DNA of 64,000 nt from Bursaphelenchus xylophilus (taxonomy: Eukaryota; Nematoda; Chromadorea; Rhabditida; Aphelenchoididae): assembly GCA_904066235.2 (NCBI GenBank), contig CAJFCV020000005.1:3963501-4027500 (forward strand), given 5' to 3'. Made by a program: the position numbers and the translations under genes. Positions 1 to 10,227 of the stretch are shown in pieces (position 1 is the first letter of the stretch; each line of letters starts with the position of its first letter). The notes below the pieces were generated by a model. That model was given only the letters and a program-made list of their open reading frames with translations, was not told the DNA's origin and did no database searches.

Positions 1-357
1 ATTCTTCTTGCAGTCCGCGAGCAACGGCTTAATTTCCTTGACGGTTCGGATCTGAAATTTAAAAAAATGACCGCATAGACTAAAAAAAATGTAAATTAAG
101 ATCAAAAAGCGTTTCGTCATACTAAGTCCTACCTCATCTCCAATGTTTGATTCCAGTAGACGTCTCGTGAAGTTACGATCATTCTCCTGATGAAAATTTC
201 CGGCAGCATAAGTGAAGAAATCATTGCAAGGATCAGCTGTTGTGTCCATACCTTTTTTTATGTAATCCAGCTTCGCTCGCAACGCCTCATGATGATGAAG
301 GGCCTGGACGGCAACGTTTTGCAGGAGAACTGCCCACAGAAAGAGCCGGCCGGTCAT
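1..357 (-). CDS. neprilysin-like M13 zinc metallopeptidase, 5' end only
   Basis: This is the start of a gene that leaves the window on the left. Exon 1 runs from the ATG at 357 to 133 (75 codons exactly), ends in a GTAGG donor, and exon 2 continues in phase 0 from 51 to the edge after a TTTCAG acceptor. The protein opens with a hydrophobic stretch (MTGRLFLWAVLLQNVAVQA) that could be a signal peptide or a type II membrane anchor. It is followed by DPCNDFFTYAAGNF, which matches the conserved DPCxDFYxYACGNW block at the start of the neprilysin ectodomain; the usual Cys of ACGN is Ala here. M13 enzymes are cell-surface or secreted peptidases that cut small peptides. The zinc site (HExxH) would lie outside the window, so activity cannot be judged. 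Another ATG 13 bases upstream is out of frame and was not used. Confidence 0.75.
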   Translation of the reverse strand, partial: MTGRLFLWAVLLQNVAVQALHHHEALRAKLDYIKKGMDTTADPCNDFFTYAAGNFHQENDRNFTRRLLESNIGDEVGLSMTKRFLILIYIFFSLCGHFFKFQIRTVKEIKPLLADCKKN

Positions 358-511
358 CTCGAATGGCCATCGAATGGACGGTGAAGAAAGATAAAAGATT
401 GGAGGCTTTAAATTTGCATATTCAAACTTTGGGCAATACACTTTGTGCCCTCTTATTTTCTGGACTCTACCCTCGACACGGCATTGTGTACTTTTGGGAC
501 ACAACCGGTCT
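358..511. promoter_or_regulatory. 5' flank of the M13 gene
   Basis: AT-rich stretch between the M13 start codon and the duplicated block. It should hold the gene's promoter, but no TATA box or trans-splice acceptor could be picked out with confidence. Confidence 0.25.
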
Positions 512-2235
512 CCACAAATCTATTGAAAATGTTTTTTACCCGAATTTGAAAGCGTAGACAACAAAGTGGTCGCGTGGTCCTGGTTCTTATTTTTTATAAG
601 GTTCACGTGGAAAGAGGCAATTCAGAACCTTATACTAGTAAGATTCACTGGCACTTTTACTTGATTAAACTCGGGAGGGAGAATCACTAAGTAAGGCGAA
701 TAAAATACATATATACAGGGTGTACCAAAAAAATGGAAACTTGTTTTTATAGCTATATTTTTTCGGAGAATCAAAATTCAGCAAAAGTAACGGTTATGAT
801 TAGTAACATAGAGCATTGTTTATAACATGTTCAATCTGTTTCACAGTGGCTGCCTTTGGTGGCGATATAGAGCTCCAAACGTGACGTAAAATTTTGGGGT
901 CCGGGCCGCAGCTTTTTATGGGGGAAATCGGTCCCGTTCTTGGCGCATCATTTACGTTGCGGCTCCAAACTTTTGTGGAGCATAGTACAGGTGCTGGCCT
1001 TCTATTTAAAAAAATATATAGTCCATTGGATTCAGATCTGGGGAGCAGGCGGCCATTTCGCAGGCGGGACAAAATCGGGAAAATCGGTCCCATTTCGGGT
1101 CCTGAGTAGATTTTGCCTTGTGAGCCGGCGCTGAGTCCTGTTGAAACCCCAAGTTTGCATTGCCAAGGTTCTGCTGAGCTCACGGAAGCACGACAAAATA
1201 GAAATTAACGCGGCGCTAGTATTTTGTCCCATTTATTCACGAAAAACATGGAATTCTTGCCGCTGGCACAAATTCCGCCTTAAGCAATGACGACCCGGAT
1301 TTTCGTGGTATTTGACGATGGTCAACAGGCTAGGAGCCTCACTGAAGCAGATTCTATCGTTCTGGTGGTTGTGTATCCGCTAAATATTAAACCGCGAACT
1401 GAATGCGCTCACGTCTCGGAGCTGCGGCCCACCCGTTTCACTTTCCGACATTTTTGCGCTGTATGCACTTTCTCTCGACTTTAAAGATCTGAATTTTTTA
1501 GAGCTTGTATGACATGAGGTTGAGCTCGCCATCGACTATTCGGCCGAGCGATCCGTCGCTGATGTCAGTCTCAAGGGCTAGTTTTTCTTGAAAATCGCGG
1601 ATTTTGCTGTGGGGGATCTTTCGGTTGAAAGAAGCGCTGGCGGTGCGTTTTCTTTCACTTCCTGGGCGCTTACTATCCGTACCATTTTCGCGTCAGGACA
1701 AATGAAAAAAAGTTTCCATTTTTTTGGTACACCCTGTATTAATTGTAAAAAGTTTCAAATTCAACACGATTGTAGTACATACAATCGGAGAGTAACTGTT
1801 AGTATCTGTTAGGTGCCGTGCATGCTTCTCTTATTTACTTTCTGAACTTGTTTTTGTTTGTTTTTTGGTCTTCTTTCCCTTCTCTTTCTTCGTGATTTTT
1901 CCTTTTTTGATGATAATCTTCTGGGCGTTGTGTGTCCTTGATAAACTTCATGCAAGTTTTTTGAACTAATGATTTTATCACAAGCTCCGTCCACTCTCTT
2001 TCCTCTACACACTCTCTCACTGTCTGACTCTCACCTCTCCACATTCTCTCGCCTCTCTCGCTGTCTAGCTCTCCTCCTTTCCCCTACTCTCTCCGTTCCG
2101 GTACCAATGGCTCATTTTTGTACCCTATAACTACTGCCTCATGACGAGTCACGATTTTCCGTTTTGATGTAGAGATACCTTTGACAAGGCTCCATTTTTC
2201 AATCCAGGCGTTTTGGTGATTCCGTATACAACTCC
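512..2235 (+). repeat. duplicated block, copy 1 (interrupted by a mariner element)
   Basis: Sequence 512-715 plus 1737-2235 is closely similar, in the same orientation, to 10,988-11,677. Both copies start at the CCACAAAT/TATTGAAAATG region and end just after TCCGTATACAACTCCA. Copy 1 differs by small indels and by the 1,021-base mariner insertion. A minus-strand Lys/Arg-rich reading frame is shared by both copies (about 1809-2012 here), but it has no clear start context and is probably a by-product of pyrimidine-rich sequence. The block could be an unclassified mobile element or a small segmental duplication. Confidence 0.7.
716..1736 (-). mobile_element. mariner-family DNA transposon, decayed
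   Basis: Perfect 27-base terminal inverted repeats begin CAGGGTGTACCAAAAAAATG (716-742, mirrored at 1710-1736) and are flanked by a TA at both ends, the target duplication of Tc1/mariner elements. Inside, the minus strand keeps pieces of the transposase C-terminal half, including a block readable as FQQDSAPAHKAKSTQ and one resembling SPDLNPMDY, but spread over shifted frames, so no protein can be made. The element sits inside copy 1 of the duplicated block; copy 2 shows the empty site, so it inserted after the duplication. Confidence 0.85.
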
Positions 2236-2401
2236 ACGATCAGGCACCGTTTCCTCTCAACAAGTGGTCCGGAACAACTTCCTCAGACCTCTCGTAAAAC
2301 TCTCAATAATTCCCAATAATCAATAACACACGATTTATCCGCCTCAAACCCGAATACAACATCAACAAATAAATATTATATAAGGTCGATTCATAATTAT
2401 C

Positions 2402-2933
2402 CGGCGGTTTTATTGGCGCGTTTTTTGTTAGTTAAAATTTGCGTTTTGTTAATGTTTTTTTTATAAAAATAATCTTCTCTGGTTAGTTAATAAAATGGCA
2501 GTCGAAACCCATACTCATATTTGCCACATTATGCTCTACCACTTCGAGAAATGTTGGAAGTCAGCACAGTCATTTCGCGATCTCAACGAACTTTTCGGCG
2601 AAGGAACAAAGGATAGACACAATTTCCCAGTGGATGATTCCGCTTAAGTCCCACCACACATACCACGTAGCCTTCTTACAGTGGACGTCTTTTGGTACTC
2701 CTTTGGGCGAAACACCTGCCGATTTTTTTCCTTCGCCGAAAAATTCGTTGAGATCGCGAAATGACTGTGCTGACTTCCAACTTTTCTCGAAGTGGTAGAG
2801 CATAATGTGGCAAATATGAGTATGGGTTTCGACTGCCATTTTATTAACTAACCAGAGAAGATTATTTTTATAAAAAAAAACATTAACAAAACGCAAATTT
2901 TAACTAACAAAAAACGCGCCAATAAAACCGCCG
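2402..2933. mobile_element. palindromic mariner relic (fold-back element)
   Basis: The outer roughly 205 bases at each side are near-perfect inverted copies of each other (2402-2607 and about 2730-2933), ending in CCGGCGG/CCGCCG. On the minus strand a 108-residue reading frame (2570-2896) resembles the first part of a mariner transposase (HICHIMLYHFEKSW) and then jumps to a catalytic-core segment (VWWDLSGIIHWEIV), with the DNA-binding and linker regions between them deleted. The left arm carries a second, inverted copy of the N-terminal part. It looks like an internally deleted mariner rebuilt as a hairpin, unable to encode a transposase. Confidence 0.65.
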
Positions 2934-2959
2934 CACGGCGTTCCGAACATTTTTTCCGC

Positions 2960-3586
2960 CGCCGATCGGTGTCGAAAAAAGGAAAAAATGAAAAGTAGTG
3001 CTTACAAGTCGGTGTATGAAGTCATGGAGTCATCCAGAGACACATCAGTCACGCCAACCTCAGTGGTTCCTAACGCTGGTGTGCTACCTAGATCTTCCAG
3101 ATCACTGAAGTCTCCTAAAAACTTCCTTACGACCCCAGTTTTAACCAAATTGGAACGGTCATCGAAGAGTGGAAAGCAAGTACCCTATGTCCAAGTCTCG
3201 ATGGTTGTACCTAGACTTGGCTGCCGGGCTGGGCCGGCCCGAGAGCCAAGTCTAGTTGTACCCGCTCGTTGGAACGTAATCCCGATGGTCAACCGAGTCA
3301 GTTTGGTCCCGGCGTGCTCTGTTGCCAGTCCGTGTTCCCGCCAAGCTCCGGAGCCAGTTCGATGGAAGTGCCAAGCCGTGCCCGACTTGAGCACTTGGAG
3401 GAGATGTGAGGCGGAACGACCGAACTGAGCCCGAATCCCCACGGAAATCATCATTTATTATTCAAATTTGATTGTACTTCCCTGCGTGGGATTTCCCTAT
3501 ATAAGGGCCGCTTTTCAGTCAATAAATCACTTGATATCGAGCTCTTGTCGTACGTGTGTAATTGTCTCCCGGGCCTCTCGACAGAT
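2960..3586 (+). mobile_element. possible solo LTR or LTR fragment
   Basis: The segment ends abruptly at 3586, where aspartic protease sequence begins in mid-codon series. Near that end it carries a TATATAAG box (3498-3505) and an AATAAA (3521-3526) in the order expected of an LTR promoter and poly(A) signal. A hairpin whose arms read TAGACTTGGCT/AGCCAAGTCTA lies near 3213-3255. The left boundary and any target-site duplication were not found, and no gag or pol sequence is present. A 146-codon reading frame from about 2988 has no recognisable domain and is not called as a gene. Confidence 0.3.
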
Positions 3587-3712
3587 AGGCAGACTTGTAT
3601 GGTGTGGCTTTGATCTTTTTTATTATTTTCTCGAAATCAGCGCGGGGCGCGGGGATGACAGTGGATCCGGTGTCAGTCATCGCTAGACCTGCCAGAACAT
3701 TTAGCCAGAACA
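3587..3712 (-). pseudogene. aspartic protease fragment with second active-site motif
   Basis: Minus-strand sequence readable as LAMTDTGSTVIPAPRADFEK is about 90% identical to the matching part of the broken copy at 8813-9164 and still has the DTGS of the second catalytic aspartate. It stops after about 35 codons, at the junction with the possible LTR. Together with the middle-domain fragment at 6458-6765 it is probably one former gene, with a fold-back element (3969-5364) and a MITE (6140-6343) now lying between the two pieces. Confidence 0.65.
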
Positions 3713-3968
3713 TGGAGCCGAAAATGGCGCAGTTTTATTGAGAACCACAAAAGTTACAGCGATTTTAAACGTGCATTTATAATTCTGTCGAGCAGTGTAT
3801 TAAGGTGAACTGAAGATCGTGCGGGGCCAATTCGAATGTTTCAACAGTGGCCGTGTGTAGCTAAAGAGATGTTTGCTCAGCGGACACATAAAACTAGTAA
3901 GCACAATTGGAGTTTATAATGATTTCTTGGTCTCTTATTTTTAGCAACACAACATGTACGTACTAGCT
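3713..3968. other. no gene seen
   Basis: Short AT-rich spacer between the protease fragment and the fold-back element. No coding or structural signal was found. Confidence 0.3.
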
Positions 3969-5364
3969 ATATAAAGCGGGAGATAAAAGATTTTCTAAAA
4001 AATTTTTGAAATTTTTCTGTTTTTACTTTTTTTTTAAAAAAAAAGTAAATTTTCAGTTTACTTTCCGGAAAATGCAAAAAAAAGTCAATTTTTTGTTTGG
4101 CTTTCCGACTTCAAGGTCGGGAGTAGGACCGGATCTTACTCCCCGCTCGGAGTCGAGGAAAGTCAGAGCTTGTTTTTACTTTCTTCCTCTTTTTGGCCCC
4201 GCACTGCAGGTTGCAAGGTTGACGCCAAGTCTTTCCCTGATGTGTCAAGTTTTTCTCTTCCGAAAAAATTATTTTTATGTTTGTGCGATGTTGTGAAGCT
4301 ATGTTCTCTACGAAGATGGGCTGAAAAGTGATCAAGTAAGTTAGCATTAGCAAGAGGAGATGTACGTTTTTCATTTGACACCAAAAATTTCCCTGTTATT
4401 TCAGAGAAAGGTACAAAATTTTTCCAATTCGTAAAGCTTCATGACCATGGATAATGTAAGTGAGATTATCTCGTTTTTTGCTACGACGTCAAGATTCTAA
4501 GTCGGGAAACGTTTAGAGGAGACCCCACTCTCATGTATATTCTCCATGTATGAAACCCCATCAATTTTGAGGAATAACGACGTAAAAATTTCAAATACTA
4601 AGTTATTGTAACAACGTTATTTGAGCCTTATTACGTTATGACCTCAGTTTAGAACGCCTTCGCGGCAAAAATCCGGCAGATCTGAGCGGATTTCGATATT
4701 GTACATGACACCTAGAAATCGAAATTGATGGCGTTTGATAGATGGAGAATATAACAAAACTAAAGAGTGCGGTGTCCTCTAGAACCCCCAGCCTAGAACT
4801 GTTTACTCCAATAACTGAACAAAAACGAGATAAGCGCACTTACATTATCCATGGTCGTGAAAAACTCCCGAATTGGAGAAATTCTGTAAAATATAAGGAA
4901 AATATTTGGTGTCAATTGAAAGAAGAACACCTGCTCTTACTAATAACAACTTACTTGTCTAGTATTCATGCCATCTTCATGTAGAAACAGGCTATATCGA
5001 AAAGAGGGGAAAAATAATTTTCTTACGGGGGAGAAATTTGACACATCTGGGAATTCCCGGGTGATCAAGGGCGCAGCTCACAAAAATAGTTTTGAAGAAA
5101 ATAAATTGGTGAGTAAAAACGGCGTCTTACTCACCAGCCAAAATGGGCGAGCCATTTTTGTTTCAACTTTCCGGATCGAACTTTTGGCGAGCCATTTTTG
5201 ATCCAACTTTCCAAAAATTTGTCGTTCGGAGTAAGAATGTTTTTTGACTTTCCGAAATCGAAAATTTCCGGAAATTTTTCAAAATTTACTTTTTTTTTTA
5301 AAAAAAAGTGAAAACAGAAAAATTTCAAAAATTTTTCAGAAAATCTTTTATCTCCCGCTTTATA
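3969..5364. mobile_element. 1.4 kb fold-back element with terminal inverted repeats
   Basis: The ends match as inverted repeats for about 95 bases, starting TATAAAGCGGGAGATAAAAG at the left and mirrored at 5340-5364. Weaker inverted similarity continues inward, for example 4370-4520 against 4810-4930 and 4230-4340 against 4940-5060, so the whole element is an imperfect palindrome centred near 4650. No transposase reading frame is recognisable. It is probably a non-autonomous DNA transposon. Confidence 0.7.
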
Positions 5365-6139
5365 TGTACACATATATTTACGTCAATTGAATGGATTTCT
5401 GACTCACAAGGGAATGGTTTGAACTGTCCGTGAGCTTTCAACATGAGACCCACAAATTCTGAAAGGGCATACAAAATTGAGTCAGAATCCGTTTTCTATC
5501 TTTGCCGAATGGTCTTGGCACGGTCGATTTTTATCGACCGGTTTTAGTATACTTATGTATCTTAGAAGTTTGGTTTTCAAAAAATCGAATGCTCAATCAC
5601 CAGAAACGTATATATCTAGAATTTCGGGTCATTACCTGTTTTTATGATGCCGTGAGACATAAAATTCCAAAAAAGACAAATTTATGCAAATTTACACCTT
5701 TCGGGCAGAATTTGGGAAAATTATTTGATGAGTTTGTTAAACACATGTCTACAGTAATTTTTAACCAAAAGATTCAAAATCGACTTTTCCGGAAATATGC
5801 ACGCGGTCCACTATACGCTGACGCAGGAGTCCAAAAATAGTCTTTTCAACTTTTTTGCAAAATTTTAAGAAAACGTGAAAATTTGGCAACATTCTTTTCC
5901 GGAAACTCGAAAAAAGCTTTCCTGGAAAACCTTCTGGAATGGTCCAAAAACATCTTTAACACACCAGAAGATTGACAAATGGCATCATCGGAAAGTCAAA
6001 AATGTTGCCAAAATGTCAACTTTTCTTGAAATTTTGCAAAAAAATCTTTAAAACACTTAAAAAATTTTAAAAAAAGTTTTACGTAGCTATAGAAAGGCTC
6101 ATGTTTACAATTAAAATTGAGGCAATTTAAATTGAAATA
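5365..6139. other. no gene seen
   Basis: About 775 bases, AT-rich, with oligo-A and oligo-T tracts and short related motifs such as CTTTTCCGGAAA. A 112-codon plus-strand reading frame at 5502-5840 has no recognisable domain or splice context and is not called. Confidence 0.3.
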
Positions 6140-6343
6140 CTAGTCGCGACATAAAGTCCGTAGAATTTTTCGCGGCCCCCAAATTCCGTCGCGTTCCGAA
6201 ATGTTGATTTGTCGCTGCGAAAAACGGGAATCGCGCGCGACAATAAGGCAAAATCAACAAAATTGCACAGTGCAAAATGTGTTTTCGGGTGAATGCACAG
6301 TGCGGAGTCGCAGAAAATTCTACGGACTTTATGTCGCGACTAG
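6140..6343 (+). mobile_element. MITE family 1, copy A (CTAGTCGCGAC ends)
   Basis: A 204-base element with roughly 35-base terminal inverted repeats starting CTAGTCGCGACATAAAGTCC, flanked by TA on both sides. The interior contains self-complementary GCACAGTGC-type motifs. Two relatives are at 9216-9409 (opposite orientation) and 62,946-63,170. It lies next to the broken aspartic protease fragment at 6458-6765, probably in a former intron. Confidence 0.8.
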
Positions 6344-6457
6344 TACGTTCACTGGTTGGTATTATCGACCAGGCCGTTCCAACAGGACAAAAATTTGCTG
6401 TCTTGAAATTTTGATCATTCATTTATATGATTTTTGATATCAAAAGTATCTCACCTC

Positions 6458-6765
6458 GATCAAAATAAACCCTTTCTTCTAACTCCATCCATTTTGAACT
6501 TCCAATGGATCTGATTCGGTACAATGTTGGACCACGCTTTTACATTTCAGCAGTGGTTTTTGTCATGGTCCCCGAAAGTGATTAGCCCTCCGTCTTGGCA
6601 ATCATTTCTTCATGTAGGCGGTGAAGATTGGCTCGTCCACGATGCCCTCTTTTACGGCTTGCTCGAAAATATTGGTGGCTTTCCGATCCCCCGGCTAGGC
6701 TAGACCAAGAATCAAGTTGTCAGTGAAATGCATCTCTTCTTTTACGTCAAAGAGACATTCGAATA
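6458..6765 (-). pseudogene. aspartic protease middle-domain fragment, broken
   Basis: The minus strand reads segments such as ATNIFEQAVKEGIVDEPIFT and GGLITFGDHDKNH, parallel to residues 181-225 of the intact neighbour at 6826-8109. It contains several in-frame stops (after LGLA, after the YMKK segment and inside the HC-NV segment) and at least one frameshift, so it cannot make protein. It ends at a GTGAG donor near 6458. The next exon of the same ancestral gene is probably the piece at 3587-3712. Confidence 0.75.
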
Positions 6766-6825
6766 ACAGTTAAATTTATTTTAATATATGGAAAATAAAT
6801 TTAATAGCGCATGCAAGAGTCGTAG

Positions 6826-8109
6826 TCAGTATCTCGCTGGTGCAAAACCAATCCGTCTGTTGGCCACATCATGGACTTGGCAATACCTTCTGATGAACGG
6901 TTCACCCAGAACCCAGTGCTCATAGTCGACCTCACCCAACATTAGATGACAAGTCTCGGCGGAGCCGATGATACGTAGAAGGTATCTAGAGGGTATGTGA
7001 TACTTAATGCCATTGATAATAAAGCGCAATACGAAGTATGTTAGACAAGGCAATGTGTGGCCACCGCCTCTGGGAACGGGATTTAATAATGCAACGATTT
7101 TTTTGAAATCTTTCTTTGGCATACGGATGTGAGACGATCCAGTGTCGGTTATTGCCTTCACGTTCGAAGTCAGTTCAACGTCGTCAAGTTTCACCTTCGA
7201 AGTCAGTTCGACGTCGTCAACTAAAAATTTGTGGTACTTGTTCAGATAGATGAGAGTTTTGTAAATATTCTTACTCCTCGCACCATCCATTCTAAACTTC
7301 CAATGGACTTCTCCTGGTAAGGCCTTTGCCCATCCTTTCACATTGCAGCAATTCTTTTTATCAAAATCACCAAATGTAATAAGTCCTCCATCCTCACAAA
7401 AACCAAAACATTCCCGCGTGAAGACAGTAAAGAGGGGCTTGTCCATTAGGCCTTCTTTCACTGCTTGCTGGAAAATATTTGTGGCTGTCCGCTTGGGATC
7501 CGAGAAAGACAGTCCTAGGATGCCGTCATCGATATGACGCATCGTGTGACCAGCACCAAATTTAACCTTCTCCTTGAATTTGAGCTGTGGGCCGTTTTTA
7601 GGGCCAAACTAGAATGGAAAGCTGTAGTAACTGGCCATAACGAAAGTTGCCTCTTACAGCGAAATTGTCTAGATAGTAGTGTCCCTTCGTGGAGCCTGTA
7701 CCGTATTCAAGACTGAACGATATCTGTGCGAATTCAGCCGTTGAGGAGGCATCTGGATCGTACGTGTCAACATTCGGGCATTTTCGAACAAGAGGCCCGC
7801 TAGATTGACAACCAAGTTTAGGTACCCATAGGACATCAGAGCCAGTGTCAACTAAAACGTTAAACTCCTGTGGCGGAGTCCCCAGCGTTATTTTCCCGTA
7901 GTATATATTAACGTCTTCGCGATTGCTTAACTGTTGCCCGTACACGTCGTATATCACACTTGAGGCGTTGACTGTGGAAATTGAGAATTTTGAGAAAGAA
8001 ATTTACCTGTTGCTTTGGAAACTCCTATACTAAAAGACTTTGAATTTACATAGTGTGTAGTGTAGATGTAAATAAGCAACAAACTCAGATTGATCCCTAC
8101 GAAGGTCAT
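6826..8109 (-). CDS. secreted pepsin-type aspartic protease (A1 family)
   Basis: Three exons join in frame: 8109-8007, 7971-7658 and 7608-6826, giving 399 residues; the introns are only 35 and 49 bases. The start at 8109 was chosen because it opens a signal peptide (MTFVGINLSLLLIYIYTT). Both catalytic motifs are intact: DTGS at about 76-79 in VDTGSDVLWVP, and DTGS at about 294-297 in ITDTGSSHIRM. The flap region is represented by SLEYGTGSTKG. A short pro-segment lies between the signal and residue 50. A1 enzymes act in acidic compartments or the gut lumen; in nematodes many digest food or host protein. An 11-residue tandem duplication containing DDVELTS lies just before the second active site (about residues 269-290). 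It is the only intact member of a local cluster with two broken paralogues. Confidence 0.85.
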
Positions 8110-8812
8110 ATTGGACAAACGTATAAAACAAAATCGGTCCAAAGCACGGAACTTTAAGTATATGTACACAAAACGAGTTTGAACTGAATGGCCTTATTTG
8201 TTCAACATCCAAAAATAGTAGAACACTTGATTTTGCCCCGCCTTTTCAGGTGCGGGGACAGGTTTCGGTATGACGTCCGTGATATCCGGCTGACGAGCGG
8301 CCTCAGTTGATCACTCAGAGCTTCTTTTCCCCCGACAAGCTGATATTCAATAACGGTTATAAACTGCAGTATCGAGCGCACTCTCTATACCATCGTTTTT
8401 GACTGGCCCCGACTTTCCGGATCAACACAAAATCAACCGATATGAGGTCTAGGACGGGCGGGTGCCATAAAAACTGTGTCCTGTTAAAGACGCTAAATGC
8501 GCAAATGACTGAGAAATTGCAATGACAAATTGGGGTACCCCAAAGTACCTATAGTAGCGCCGTTTTTGAAAGTCGCTGGAGTGACCTTTGCGACATGCAT
8601 TGTGCAAGAAAAGTCAGTGTGCAAGCGATAGCCGGATAAAGCCAATCGCACGGTGCAAAAAGCAAGAAGTAAATTTCTGCTTTCTCACTGAGCATAAATC
8701 ACTTCAGAGACTTTGCGAAAGGTCTAGTATACTCCAATCTGTTACACTTTAATTCAACAAATCAATACTTTTTGTTTCGTAAACTCAATTTATTTTCAAA
8801 CTTTCACCCCTC
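8110..8812. other. 5' flank of the aspartic protease; no further gene seen
   Basis: This 700-base gap should hold the promoter of the minus-strand protease. It has short hairpin-forming motifs (GCATTGTGC, GCACGGTGC near 8595-8660). No gene, TATA box or terminator could be supported. Confidence 0.3.
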
Positions 8813-9164
8813 TCAATAATCAATCTTTCTTGCCGGCGCAAATCCCACTCGTTTCCCTTTGAAGTCGTGCACTTGGCAATACTGCCGAATAAACGGATCG
8901 CCCAATGTCCATTGCTTGCCGAAATCATAACTTGGCAATTGGAGTTCAATGGGTGTAAGATTTGATAGGACGGGATGTGGAACTCCTTTCCGGCAATTTT
9001 GAAATGCAATGTAAATTCGGCACTGCAGAATGAGAGATAGGCAGACTTGTATGGTGTGGCTTTGATCTTCTTCATTATTTTCTCGAAATCAGCGCGGGGC
9101 ACGGAGATGACAGTGGATTCGGTGTCAGTCATCGCCAGACCGGGAGTTAGGCGCTCATCGTCAA
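8813..9164 (-). pseudogene. aspartic protease last exon, mutated active site and frameshift
   Basis: The exon starts after a TTTCAG acceptor at 9164 and reads VDDERLTPGLAMTDTESTVI. The second catalytic motif DTGS has become DTES. Near 8955 the frame shifts by one; in the new frame it continues as LPSYDFGKQWTLGDPFIRQY and ends with the typical pepsin C-terminus (VGFAPAR) and a stop at 8813-8815. No upstream exons were found: the MITE at 9216-9409 and a Tc1-like relic follow. Loss of the glycine plus the frameshift argue for a pseudogene. Confidence 0.75.
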
Positions 9165-9215
9165 CTGAAATTGGGGATTTGATTTGAAAAAATGTAAGCA
9201 AAGTTTGCGGTGATA

Positions 9216-9409
9216 CTAGTCGCGGAAAAAAGTCCTTGGAATTTTCTGCGACTCCGCACTGTGCATGAACCCGAAAAGTGATTTTGCACAGTGCAATTTT
9301 CATGTTTTTGCCTTATTGTCGCGCGCGATTCCCGCGACAAATCAACATTTCGGGGTGCGATGAGATTTGGGGGCCGCGAAAAATTCCAAGGACTTTTTGC
9401 CGCGACTAG
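9216..9409 (-). mobile_element. MITE family 1, copy B
   Basis: 194 bases flanked by TA, with inverted ends CTAGTCGCGGAAAAAAGTCC and its mirror ending at 9409. Same family as 6140-6343 in the opposite orientation. It lies about 50 bases upstream of the last exon of the aspartic protease pseudogene, i.e. in its former intron. Confidence 0.8.
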
Positions 9410-9478
9410 TATACAGTGAAACCCCTGTACAATAAATCGCAAGGTAAAAAATAAATTTGATTGCTATAGGGAGGGTTA

Positions 9479-10169
9479 CTCCAATATGTATTACTAGTGT
9501 ACTATAAATCTTGTGCCAAAAAATTACCTTGGAAAGTTTCCACAATTTGGAAAAAAGTTGAAAAAACCAAAATTTTGTCATTTTTAAATAAATCCGAACC
9601 TAAGCCAGCTTGGGGCACGACTTCATATGACGTCCAGTGATGACATCGCTGTGTCTTAGGGCCTTCAGCATAGCTATCCTGCTTCAATTGAGAGCTGTTT
9701 CTTGCTCTATATGAGACACGGAGATGGTGGAGTTGGAAGCTCGGCGGATTTCTTTGCCTTGAGTCTGCCGCGGTGGTAAACCTTTTTTTCCAGAACGTTT
9801 AGATGTGTTGAAGACCTCCGGTTGAGCCGAGTAATCTTTCACGACACCGGCTGAAAGGCCTACCTGAGCCAAAATCTGCCAAACCCAAGGTCTTTGCCGC
9901 CTCAGGGCCGTGATTTCGTCCTTCTCAAACTCTGCCACAGTTTTTTCTCGTAGCACGACAGAAGGACCCCTAGGGATACCATTAAGCCCTATAACTTACT
10001 CTGCTTCAGCAGCAGCGGCAAGAAAATTGCAAAACATTTCGCGAATTTATAATTTTGTCGCAGAGAAAATCACCAAAATTTCGGTTTTTTCAACTTTTTT
10101 CCAAATTGTGGTAACTTTCCAAAATAATCTTTTGGCACAAGATTTATAGTACAATAGTATATATTGGAG
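9479..10169 (-). mobile_element. Tc1-like relic with 95-base inverted repeats
   Basis: The left end (CTCCAATATGTATTAC...) and right end (...TATATATTGGAG) match as inverted repeats for about 95 bases. Between them the minus strand keeps a 90-residue frame (9684-9956) resembling the helix-turn-helix DNA-binding part of Tc1-type transposases (LSAGVVKDY, GKEIRRASNSTISVSHI). The catalytic DDE domain is missing, so the copy is non-autonomous. Confidence 0.6.
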
Positions 10170-10227
10170 CCAAATATGGCGCAGCTTTGGTGAGTATTAG
10201 TCTCATTACGGCAGGACTAGATAAAAA

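Noticed and set aside
1809..2044. Lys/Arg-rich minus-strand frame present in both copies of the duplicated block
   Set aside because: It reflects pyrimidine-rich simple sequence and differs by frameshifting indels between the copies.
2988..3428. 146-codon plus-strand frame in the possible LTR
   Set aside because: No domain, no splice or start context, and it crosses a hairpin; its composition reflects GC-rich repeat sequence.
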